Assembly (NCBI GenBank): GCA_963752565.1 | Contig: CAVVZC010000011.1 | Span: 62,001-126,000 of the forward strand | DNA from: UBA11574 sp963752565 | GTDB taxonomy: Bacteria; Desulfobacterota; Desulfobacteria; Desulfobacterales; UBA11574 | Direction of reading: 5' to 3' | Length of the DNA stretch: 64,000 nt | The notes under the pieces: model-generated | Seen by the model: the letters and a program-made list of their open reading frames with translations, nothing else | Database searches by the model: none | Told to the model about the DNA's origin: nothing | In this document: piece after piece, positions 50,474 through 58,471 of the stretch | Layout of the letters: every line of letters starts with the position of its first letter | Numbering within the stretch: the first letter of the stretch is position 1 | Translations under genes and position numbers: made by a program

Positions 50474-53400
50474 TTACATGTTTCGTCGATACTTCCCCCC
50501 CACATCATACAACGCCTGGGTAATCTGGCCCAGGGTGCACACCTTAACGGTCTCCATCAGTTCTTCAAAGATGTTTTCTCCTGACAGAGCAACGCTCTGA
50601 AGACGTCGCAATGCGTTATCTGCTTCTTTTTTGTTTCGTTTTTTGAATGCCGCCAGACGTTTAAGTTGTGATTTCTTTTCACCTTCGGTGGCCCTGGACA
50701 ACTCGATGTACTCGCTCAATTGTTCCAAATCGGCATCAGGATCTCGAAAGGTATTGACACCGATGAGGGGCAACTCGCCGGTATGCTTTAAATTTTCATA
50801 ATACATCGATTCCTCTTGAATCTTGCTCCTCTGATAACCGGTCTCCATGGCTCCTAAAACACCCCCACGTTCGGTGATCCTGTCGAATTCTGCAAGGACC
50901 GCTTCCTCCACCAACCGCGTCAACTCCTCGACAACGAAGCTGCCTTGATTCAAATTCTCATTTTTTGCAAGGCCCCATTCCCGGTTGATAATGAGCTGAA
51001 TCGCCAAAGCACGCCGGACCGATTCATTGCTCGGCGTCGTAATGGCTTCATCAAAGGCATTGGTGTGCAAACTGTTGCAGTTGTCATAAATCGCACAAAG
51101 TGCCTGAAGCGTTGTCCGAATGTCGTTAAGCTGGATGTCCTGGCTGTGCAAGGAGCGGCCGGATGTCTGTACATGATATTTCAGCATCTGAGACCGGGCG
51201 GACCCGCCGTACTTATTCTTCATGGCGATAGACCAAATACGTCTGGCCACTCTCCCGATGACCGTATATTCCGGATCCATGCCATTGGAAAAGAAAAAGG
51301 ACAAATTGGGTGCAAAGCTGTCGATGGGCATCCCCCGGGATAGATAATATTCGACATAGGTAAATCCGTTGGCCAGTGTAAGGGCCAGTTGAGTAATCGG
51401 ATTGGCGCCGGCCTCGGCAATGTGGTATCCTGAGATGGACACCGAATAGAAATTTCGGACGTTGTTTTCGATAAAGTACTTCTGGATATCTCCCATCATT
51501 TTCAGTGCAAATTCAATGGAAAAAATGCAGGTGTTTTGGCCTTGATCTTCTTTTAAAATATCCGCTTGAACCGTTCCGCGAACATCGGACAGGGCCCTGG
51601 ATCGAATGTCATTGTATTCTCTCTTCGAAGGTTCTCTTTCTTCTCGGGCTCGAAACACATCAACCTGTTGATCGACGGCGGTAATTAAAAACATGGCAAG
51701 TATGATGGGAGCAGGTCCGTTGATGGTCATGGAAACAGATGTGTTGGGTGCGCACAAATTAAAACCGTCATAAAGCACCTTCACATCGTCGAGGGTACAT
51801 ATACTGACGCCGGAAGTGCCGACCTTGCCGTAGATATCCGGTCTTATGTCCGGATCGCAGCCGTATAATGTGACAGAATCAAAGGCCGTGGACAAACGTT
51901 TGGCCTTGGCATCAGCAGATAAAAGCTTAAATCGTCTGTTGGTCCTTGCAGGGTCCCCTTCTCCTGCAAACATACGCGTGGGATCTTCGTCAACCCGTTT
52001 TAACGGAAAAACACCGGACGTAAACGGAAACCGACCGGGAATATTTTCTTCTCTCAGCCAGGTGTAAATTTCTCCGGGGTCCTTATACTTGGGAAGTACA
52101 ATCTTCGGAATTCTCGTATGCGCCAATGACGTTGTGTAAAGTGCAACACGAATTTCCCGGTTCCGAACACGGTATGTAAGTTCATCTTTAGTATACGTCT
52201 TTTTGATACCTTCCCAGTCATCGAGGAGACGGGTCGTCTCGGAATGCAGTGTCTTTTCGGCCTTTTCAATTTCCATTTTGAGCCGATTTAAAACCTGTGA
52301 TGTATCGGCTATAAGACTATCCTCGGCTACGGCCGTTGCGGTCTCCTTGAGGTGCCAGACCTTTCGGACCGCATCTGCCTGCTCTTCGGTTTCCCGATGA
52401 TATCTCCTGATGGTGTCGGCAATTTCAGCAAGGTAACGGGTTCGCTCCGGAGGAATAATAATCGTTTTGGATGTCGATATTTTTGCTTTCGGTCTGGAAA
52501 GACTCGAGTCCAATACGATCCCTTTTCTTTCTGACAATGCATCGATAATCCCATGATACAAAGCCGTAACGCCATCGTCGTTAAATTTGGAAGCAATGGT
52601 TCCGTAAACAGGCATTTCCTCGGGGGATTGGTCCCATGCCTTCCGGTTACGCTGTACCTGTTTACGCACATCGCGCACCGCATCCTCACCGCCTCGTTTC
52701 TCATATTTGTTCACGACAATAATATGGGCAAAATCGAGCATGTCTATTTTTTCGAGCTGGGTGGCAGCCCCGAATTCACTGGTCATCACATAGATCGATA
52801 CATCAACAAGATCGGTGATACTCGAATCTCCCTGCCCGATTCCTGCTGTTTCCGCAATGACAAGGTCAAAGCCCGCGGCTTTCGCAACGTCTATGGTTTC
52901 TGCCAGGGCATGCGGGATTTCTGTCTGTGATCCTCGGGTAGCAAGGCTCCGCATATAAACCCTTGGATTTTCGATGGCATTCATACGTATTCTATCACCT
53001 AAAAGCGCACCGCCGGTTTTGCGACGGGACGGATCGCTGCTGATAACCGCCAGATGAATATGTTTAAGATCATTTAGAATTCTTAAGATAATTTCATCTG
53101 TCAGGGACGATTTCCCGGCACCACCGGTTCCGGTTATACCGATAACCGGTATTTTTCGTTTACCGATTTTTTTCCGGAGTTGAGATCTGAGCTTGGCAAG
53201 ATGGCCGTTTTCTTGTGCTTTGGCCTGTTCAACGGTGGTAATCAAATTCGCAACCATGGACATATTGTCCGGTGACAGCGCTGAAAAGTCAAAATCGGTC
53301 TTGTTAACCGTAGAAAAATCCATCTGTTTAATCATGTGATTGATCATACCTTGCAGCCCCATTTTGGCGCCGGCTTCAGGAGAATATATTTTAGTAACGC

Positions 53401-53752
53401 CGTATGATTCCAGCTCTTTTATCTCTTCAGGTATGATAACTCCGCCGCCGCCGCCAAAAACCCTGATATGCGGAACACTTCTTTCTTTCAAAAGGTCGAC
53501 GATGTATTTAAAGAATTCCATATGACCACCCTGGTAACTCGACACCGCCACCCCTTGAGCATCTTCTTGGATTGCAGCATTGACGATTTCATGGACAGAG
53601 CGGTTATGTCCCAAGTGAATAACCTCAACACCGGTATCCTGGAGCATACGACGCATGATGTTTATGGATGCATCATGACCATCAAAAAGGGCTGTTGCGG
53701 TAACGACTCTGATGGGGTGTTTGGGATTGTAAACGTCAACATCTATCGTCAT
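50474..53752 (-). CDS. icmF: Fused isobutyryl-CoA mutase (IcmF)
   Basis: A coenzyme-B12 enzyme that interconverts isobutyryl-CoA and butyryl-CoA, with its G-protein chaperone fused in. The 1092-residue order is: B12-binding domain (DGHDAS at 24-29, axial His26), MeaI-type GTPase with P-loop GTGGAGKSS at 208-216, a linker, then the mutase barrel (LYGCDPDIRPDIYGKVGTSG, VSMTINGPAP, SGYHIAEAGANPITQLALTLANG, YHVQTSGRSLHSQDI). The FTSGVFPLKR segment and the HVQTSGRS glutamine resemble IcmF more than methylmalonyl- or pivalyl-CoA mutases, but this is by eye. The start follows GGAGGATGC. It opens the minus-strand group with thiolase, hbd and the dehydrogenase. Confidence 0.92.
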   Translation of the reverse strand: MTIDVDVYNPKHPIRVVTATALFDGHDASINIMRRMLQDTGVEVIHLGHNRSVHEIVNAAIQEDAQGVAVSSYQGGHMEFFKYIVDLLKERSVPHIRVFGGGGGVIIPEEIKELESYGVTKIYSPEAGAKMGLQGMINHMIKQMDFSTVNKTDFDFSALSPDNMSMVANLITTVEQAKAQENGHLAKLRSQLRKKIGKRKIPVIGITGTGGAGKSSLTDEIILRILNDLKHIHLAVISSDPSRRKTGGALLGDRIRMNAIENPRVYMRSLATRGSQTEIPHALAETIDVAKAAGFDLVIAETAGIGQGDSSITDLVDVSIYVMTSEFGAATQLEKIDMLDFAHIIVVNKYEKRGGEDAVRDVRKQVQRNRKAWDQSPEEMPVYGTIASKFNDDGVTALYHGIIDALSERKGIVLDSSLSRPKAKISTSKTIIIPPERTRYLAEIADTIRRYHRETEEQADAVRKVWHLKETATAVAEDSLIADTSQVLNRLKMEIEKAEKTLHSETTRLLDDWEGIKKTYTKDELTYRVRNREIRVALYTTSLAHTRIPKIVLPKYKDPGEIYTWLREENIPGRFPFTSGVFPLKRVDEDPTRMFAGEGDPARTNRRFKLLSADAKAKRLSTAFDSVTLYGCDPDIRPDIYGKVGTSGVSICTLDDVKVLYDGFNLCAPNTSVSMTINGPAPIILAMFLITAVDQQVDVFRAREEREPSKREYNDIRSRALSDVRGTVQADILKEDQGQNTCIFSIEFALKMMGDIQKYFIENNVRNFYSVSISGYHIAEAGANPITQLALTLANGFTYVEYYLSRGMPIDSFAPNLSFFFSNGMDPEYTVIGRVARRIWSIAMKNKYGGSARSQMLKYHVQTSGRSLHSQDIQLNDIRTTLQALCAIYDNCNSLHTNAFDEAITTPSNESVRRALAIQLIINREWGLAKNENLNQGSFVVEELTRLVEEAVLAEFDRITERGGVLGAMETGYQRSKIQEESMYYENLKHTGELPLIGVNTFRDPDADLEQLSEYIELSRATEGEKKSQLKRLAAFKKRNKKEADNALRRLQSVALSGENIFEELMETVKVCTLGQITQALYDVGGKYRRNM

Positions 53753-53920
53753 GCATCCTCCTAAATCGATTTTGGTTGTTGGTTACTTGTTACCTAAATT
53801 GAGGTGTTGCCCTGTATTTGGTTATGTTTTTATTGAGGTTTTATATGTCTATCATCGCTAAACATATAAGATCGTTCATGGATACTAACAAACCTATAAC
53901 CATTAACGAAAAACACAGAC

Positions 53921-53954
53921 AATGCCTCATCGAGTTTTGAATCGATGAGGCATT
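53921..53954 (-). terminator. Rho-independent terminator of the tetR gene
   Basis: A perfect 13-bp stem (AATGCCTCATCGA / TCGATGAGGCATT) with an 8-base loop begins immediately after the tetR stop codon. On the minus strand it is followed by GTCTGTGTTTTT. Confidence 0.8.
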
Positions 53955-54587
53955 CTACCTTGAAATTCCAAGAATAAATTCGGTTTGGAGCTCGATATAA
54001 TCTTCAATACTGTAATGTCGGGCAAGAAACCAGCGCCGAAACGTCCACATATGGCCCAGAACAGAAATATTGTGTGCAATAAGTTCCATGGAGCGCTCAC
54101 TTAAATGTGGTAATTCACCGGATGAAATCAAACGCTCGAGCACTTCCATGAAAATGCCGGTAATGCGCACTTCATTCTCGAGCACCTTTTTACGCCATTG
54201 GGGTGGAAGAGATTGAGTTTCCTGGTAAATCAGCAGGATATGGTCGCTCATTCGGTTGCATACTAAAAAATATTCACGAATCACTTCAGCCAGTGAACTG
54301 CGGCCGTCTGAAGCTCTTACCATCGCATCCGAAACCCCCAGTTCGACCTCGGCATGGATGGCATCGCAAACCAGATACAAAATATCCTCTTTAGAAGCGA
54401 TATATTCATACAATGAACCAATGGAAATACCTGCGGAACGGGCGATCTGACGTGTTGTGGTCTTGTGAAACCCCTGATTGATGAACAGCGGGACAGCAGC
54501 ATCAACGATCTGGCGATGACGCTGTTCCACAAGTTCAGGATTTTTAATTTGAGTCGGAATTTCTTTTGTTGCATGCCTTTGTTCCAT
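53955..54587 (-). CDS. TetR-family transcriptional regulator
   Basis: A 210-residue repressor-type protein. The N-terminal helix-turn-helix reads RQIVDAAVPLFINQGFHKTT then TRQIARSAGISIGSLYEYIASKEDIL. The C-terminal ligand domain (TetR_C of the acyl-CoA-responsive kind, by eye) contains YFLVCNRMSDHILLIYQETQSLP. It stands between the two halves of the acyl-CoA catabolism region, and two identical palindromes lie in its upstream gap. It likely represses itself and the plus-strand genes, with an acyl-CoA as inducer (inference). Confidence 0.9.
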   Translation of the reverse strand: MEQRHATKEIPTQIKNPELVEQRHRQIVDAAVPLFINQGFHKTTTRQIARSAGISIGSLYEYIASKEDILYLVCDAIHAEVELGVSDAMVRASDGRSSLAEVIREYFLVCNRMSDHILLIYQETQSLPPQWRKKVLENEVRITGIFMEVLERLISSGELPHLSERSMELIAHNISVLGHMWTFRRWFLARHYSIEDYIELQTEFILGISR

Positions 54588-54635
54588 GACAACTCCACAA
54601 CGTTATTCGATAAATGGTTAACACCGGGCCAACCT

Positions 54636-54685
54636 GACCGAGCGCTCGTTCATAATTGATATCATGTTCCCATCTCCGCTGTCAA
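54636..54685 (-). promoter_or_regulatory. tetR promoter with palindromic operator 1
   Basis: On the minus strand TTGACA lies at 54685-54680, with a weak -10 (TATCAA) ending near 54656. Immediately downstream at 54636-54656 is GACCGAGCGCTCGTTC plus five further bases, centred on the palindrome CGAGCGCTCG. The same 21 bases occur at 54800-54820. This suggests autorepression of the TetR gene. Confidence 0.65.
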
Positions 54686-54755
54686 GATTTTTCCTCTGAA
54701 CGAAGAATCACCATATCATAAAATATAACATAAATATCAAGTACTAAGAAAGCTA

Positions 54756-54820
54756 TTGACAAATTTGTTTATCAAAGGTACACATAAATTCAACCTTGTG
54801 ACCGAGCGCTCGTTCATAAT
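54756..54820 (+). promoter_or_regulatory. Promoter of the plus-strand acyl-CoA operon with palindromic operator 2
   Basis: TTGACA at 54756-54761 is followed after 17 bp by TACACA (weak -10). The 21-bp operator copy at 54800-54820 lies where the transcript would begin, so a bound TetR protein would block transcription. The region 54821-55151 between operator and the crotonase start (331 bp) shows no gene and could be a long leader. Confidence 0.6.
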
Positions 54821-55151
54821 CATTCAGCAACAATCGGGCTGAATATTTGGAAAATTGTAACATTCTCGTTTTTTGAACACATTACCTCTCCCTTGAAATC
54901 GATTTGTTTTAACAGACTTAACTATCACGGAAATATTTTTATGATAAGGCCCTCTTTGATCGACAAAATGAATGATCCTTGATTAATGAAATATTTTACT
55001 TTAAAAAAAATATTTCAACCTGCCAACTACAAGGCTTTTAACAAAATTGGGGTGCGAAACTTAAGTTTTAACCCTTCGACATTTATGCTATGATGCCTGG
55101 TGATATTTTAACCTAAACTGATATAAGACTTTAACAAAAGGAGGGTTCATC

Positions 55152-55928
55152 ATGGGTAAAAACCTTATATTGACCGAAAAGCAAGACATGATCGGCGTAA
55201 TTACGCTGAACCGACCGGAAGAGATGAATACCTTTAACGTTCCCTTTGCCAGAGCACTGAATGATACTCTTTTGGATATGGATCAGGATGACGACGTCCG
55301 TGTCGTGGTGATCCGTGCTGCGGGGAAACATTTTTCGACCGGCATCTCCCTCCCGGAATTCCAGGGAAAAAGTCCCAGGGAACTTCGGGAATTTCTCAAT
55401 TTAATGGATGAATTTTATCACACCCTGCCCCGGATGAAAAAGCCGGTGATCGCCTCGGTCAAAGGCGCTGCAGTGGCCAATGGCGCCGGTCTTGTGTTTG
55501 CCTGCGATCTGGCGGTGGCCGCCGAAAATGCCAGGTTCGGAACCACTGCCATTAACGTGGGATTAATCTGTTTAGGCCCGGCCGTGCCCCTGGCGCGTCA
55601 TGTCGGTCGAAAGAAAGCACTTGAAATGATTTTGACCGGAGATATTATTTCGGCTCCTGAAGCCCAACAATTCGGTTTGATAAACAAAGTGGTACCTCCG
55701 GACGATCTTGAAGCCGAAACCATGAAACTTGCCACAAAAATTGCTAAAAAAAGCCCCCTGGCGATACAGATTGGAAAAACCGGCGTCTACGCTATGTCGG
55801 AAATTCCCTATCACCAGGCCGTTGACTATATGGATGAACTGTTTGCCTCCCTTTGCGGCACAGAGGACGCCATAGAAGGAATTAACGCTTTTATGGAAAA
55901 ACGAGAACCCGTATGGAAGGGCCATTAA
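55152..55928 (+). CDS. Enoyl-CoA hydratase/isomerase-family protein lacking both catalytic glutamates
   Basis: A 258-residue crotonase-fold protein. The acyl-CoA and oxyanion-hole motifs are present (LNRPEEMNTFN; KHFSTGISL; VKGAAVANGAGLVFACDL). The two glutamates of true hydratases (expected near residues 114 and 134) are replaced: GGGxE is NGAGL, and the PExxLG site is TTAINVG. It is therefore probably not a simple hydratase; isomerase, hydrolase or decarboxylase activity is possible. The start follows AAAGGAGGGTTCATC. It is the first gene after the TetR-controlled promoter. Confidence 0.85.
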   Translation: MGKNLILTEKQDMIGVITLNRPEEMNTFNVPFARALNDTLLDMDQDDDVRVVVIRAAGKHFSTGISLPEFQGKSPRELREFLNLMDEFYHTLPRMKKPVIASVKGAAVANGAGLVFACDLAVAAENARFGTTAINVGLICLGPAVPLARHVGRKKALEMILTGDIISAPEAQQFGLINKVVPPDDLEAETMKLATKIAKKSPLAIQIGKTGVYAMSEIPYHQAVDYMDELFASLCGTEDAIEGINAFMEKREPVWKGH

Positions 55929-56062
55929 TGCCTCCTTCAGAAGACCTATAACGGGTTTGTCGTTAGAAACTGTTTCGAAAACAGGACATACTAAGGAGTA
56001 CAAATCCTGCTCGACATTTTTTACTGATATACTAACTTTGATATTAAAACAGAAAAAGTTGC

Positions 56063-56199
56063 AAATGCCTAAAGTGAGCTAAAGTTAAGGAATTTTTTAG
56101 CCAATTATATTTTAATGACAGCGCGTTAGCGCTACCTCAACTTCCCCGATGAATACGGGATAAATAGGCACTTTAGATCACTTCAAACTTTAGGCACTT
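56063..56199 (+). mobile_element. 137-bp gene-less derivative of the four-helix-bundle element
   Basis: It begins AAATGCCTAAAGTGAGC and ends ACTTTAGGCACTT, matching the ends of the 500-bp element at 49969-50468. The internal ACTTCCCCGATGAATACGGG and AAATAGGCAC match the 3' flank of its four-helix-bundle gene. The gene itself is missing. It lies in the 364-bp gap before the acyl-CoA dehydrogenase. Confidence 0.65.
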
Positions 56200-56292
56200 G
56201 TGAAAATTCTTTCGTTAACATTTCCATGGGTGAGGGTTATGTCGAGTGTCTAATTCACATAGTAGCAACAAAAGATCTCAAGGAGAACGGCA

Positions 56293-57441
56293 TTGGATTT
56301 TGATCTCACCAAAGAACAGGAAATGATCCGCAAAGAAGTTCGAAAATTTGCACAGAGTGAAATTGCACCGGTGGCTTTGGACCTCGATGAAAAAGAAGAG
56401 TTTTCTGCTGAAGTCACACGTAAAATGGGTGAAATCGGTCTTTTCGGTATGTTCGTCTCAGAAGAATATGGTGGCCAGGACATGGACTATCTGTCCTACA
56501 TCATTGCAGTGGAAGAGATTGCAAGAGTGGATGGATCTCAGGCAGCCACCGTTGCCGCCGGGAACTCGCTGGGCATCGGCCCCATATACTATTTTGGCAC
56601 GGAGGAACAAAAGAAAAAGTATCTTCCAAAACTCTGCTCCGGTGAGGGGCTGTGGGGCTTTGGCCTCACGGAACCTACTGCCGGCTCCGATGCCGGCGGC
56701 AGCAAAACCACTGCCGTAAAGGATGGTAACGAATGGGTTCTCAACGGATCTAAAATTTTCATTACCAATGCAGCTTGCGAGTTGAGCATGGGTGTAACAG
56801 TTCAGGCGGTCACCGGTACCCGACCCAGCGGAAAACCTGAGTATACATGCTTTTTGCTTGAACACGAAACGCCGGGCTTTAAAGCCGTGCCCATGCATAA
56901 AAAATTGATGTGGCGGGCTTCAGACACCGCTGAGCTTTATTTTGATGATGTCAGAATTCCTGAAAATAATATTTTAGGTTTGCCGGGAGACGGTTTTCAC
57001 CAAATGCTCGCAACCCTTGACGGCGGCAGGCTTTCCATTGCTGCTATGGGCCTCGGGGGGTCACAAGGGGCTTACGAAGCCGCACTCAAATATGCCAAAA
57101 CCAGGGTTCAGTTCGGACAACCCATCTGTAAGTTCCAGGCCGTGGCCTTTAAACTGGCAGACTGCGCCCTTGAAATTGAATGCGCCCGCAATCTCTTATA
57201 TAAGGCCTGCTGGCTGAAAGATCACCAAAGGCCTTTTGAAAAGGAAGCCGCCATGGCCAAACTTTACTGTTCCGAACTTATGGGTCGAGTAGCGAACCAT
57301 GCTGTCCAGATCCATGGCGGATATGGTTTGATGAAAGAATACAACGTGGAAAGATTTTACCGGGACCAGAAACTTCTCGACATCGGAGAAGGGACCTCCG
57401 AGGTTCAGAGAATTGTTATTTCACGATATATCGGATGTTAG
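56293..57441 (+). CDS. Acyl-CoA dehydrogenase
   Basis: A 382-residue flavoenzyme with GFGLTEPTAGSDAGG, NGSKIFITNA, LDGGRLSIAAMGLGGSQGAYEAA, VQIHGGYGLMKEYNVERFYRDQK and the catalytic Glu in IGEGTSEVQRIVIS. The start is TTG with an AAGGAGAACGGCA site. Next to an AUH-like hydratase, a carboxyltransferase and an HMG-CoA-lyase-like protein, isovaleryl-CoA is a reasonable candidate substrate; the sequence alone does not prove it. No electron-transfer flavoprotein genes are in the window. Confidence 0.92.
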   Translation: MDFDLTKEQEMIRKEVRKFAQSEIAPVALDLDEKEEFSAEVTRKMGEIGLFGMFVSEEYGGQDMDYLSYIIAVEEIARVDGSQAATVAAGNSLGIGPIYYFGTEEQKKKYLPKLCSGEGLWGFGLTEPTAGSDAGGSKTTAVKDGNEWVLNGSKIFITNAACELSMGVTVQAVTGTRPSGKPEYTCFLLEHETPGFKAVPMHKKLMWRASDTAELYFDDVRIPENNILGLPGDGFHQMLATLDGGRLSIAAMGLGGSQGAYEAALKYAKTRVQFGQPICKFQAVAFKLADCALEIECARNLLYKACWLKDHQRPFEKEAAMAKLYCSELMGRVANHAVQIHGGYGLMKEYNVERFYRDQKLLDIGEGTSEVQRIVISRYIGC

Positions 57442-57678
57442 GATTGACGATTGAAAATTGAAGCTCCTTGCAGCCTATTGAATCGAAATATCCGTTTCGC
57501 TCCGACAAGCTGCTGGAAATCTTCGGCTGTACTGATGTTTACCAGGTAACCATTGAGAAATGCCCTATATAGGATTTTAGCAATTGGTTCGTAAACAGCC
57601 AAGATCCTTGAATATATTTTTTTATCAACACTCGGCGTGTTATTTATGCAACGATAGGGTTGAAAAAGGATACATAAA

Positions 57679-58461
57679 ATGGATGATAAAGTCCTTCTGA
57701 CAGAAGAACGCGATGGCGTTGCGATTCTAACGCTAAACCGGCCCGAGGTAATGAATTCTTTTAATTTTGCATTGCTTCAAGCCCTTGAGGAACAGATTGA
57801 AGCCCTTAAATTCAACAACAATATTCGTGTGGTCATCATCACCGGATCCGGACAAAAAGCCTTTTGTGCCGGGGCAGATTTAAAAGAAAGAACCACCTAT
57901 AATGAGCTTCAGGTAAAAACATTCATTTTTACCATCAGAAATCTTTTTACTTCCATTGAACACCTGAACAAGCCGGTGATTGCCGCCATAAACGGTGTCG
58001 CTCTAGGTGGTGGAACCGAACTTGCCCTTGCCTGTGATATTCGGATCGCATCCATGAATGCTTTAATGGGCCTTACAGAAACCCGTCTTGCCATCATTCC
58101 CGGAGCCGGCGGCACCCAGAGACTTCCTAGGTTGATCGGACGGGGAAAAGCAAAGGAACTCATCTTCACCGGACGTCGTGCAGATGCGCAAGAAGCCTTG
58201 CAGATTGGACTTGTCAATCAAATATGCGAGCAGGTATCACTTCTTGATGAATGTCTCAAAATGGCCGCCATGATTTGTGAAGCCGGTCCAATTGCCATTG
58301 AACAAGCCAAGTATGCCATCAATTACGGCCTTGAAACCGATCTTCATACAGGTCTGGGCATTGAATCCAATGCTTACTGGGTCACCATCCCAACAGAGGA
58401 TCGTCTGGAAGGCCTGGCCGCTTTTCAAGAAAAGCGAAAACCGGTATATAAAGGTAAATAG
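57679..58461 (+). CDS. Enoyl-CoA hydratase, methylglutaconyl-CoA hydratase (AUH)-like
   Basis: A 260-residue crotonase with both catalytic glutamates in place: E114 in LGGGTELALACDIR and E134 in GLTETRLAIIPGAGGTQRLPR. The GLxETxLAIIPGxGGTQRLPR pattern is typical of the AUH/methylglutaconyl-CoA hydratase branch. AFCAGADLKER forms the oxyanion region. It lies 10 bp before the carboxyltransferase gene, which fits hydration of 3-methylglutaconyl-CoA made by that enzyme. The 237-bp gap before it shows no gene. Confidence 0.9.
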   Translation: MDDKVLLTEERDGVAILTLNRPEVMNSFNFALLQALEEQIEALKFNNNIRVVIITGSGQKAFCAGADLKERTTYNELQVKTFIFTIRNLFTSIEHLNKPVIAAINGVALGGGTELALACDIRIASMNALMGLTETRLAIIPGAGGTQRLPRLIGRGKAKELIFTGRRADAQEALQIGLVNQICEQVSLLDECLKMAAMICEAGPIAIEQAKYAINYGLETDLHTGLGIESNAYWVTIPTEDRLEGLAAFQEKRKPVYKGK

Positions 58462-58471
58462 AGGAAATCCT

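Noticed and set aside
56458..56898. 146-codon minus-strand frame
   Set aside because: Antisense to the acyl-CoA dehydrogenase; no start signal or motif.
58277..58471. N-terminal extension of the carboxyltransferase
   Set aside because: It overlaps the upstream hydratase in another frame and lacks homology; ATG 58472 has a good ribosome-binding site.
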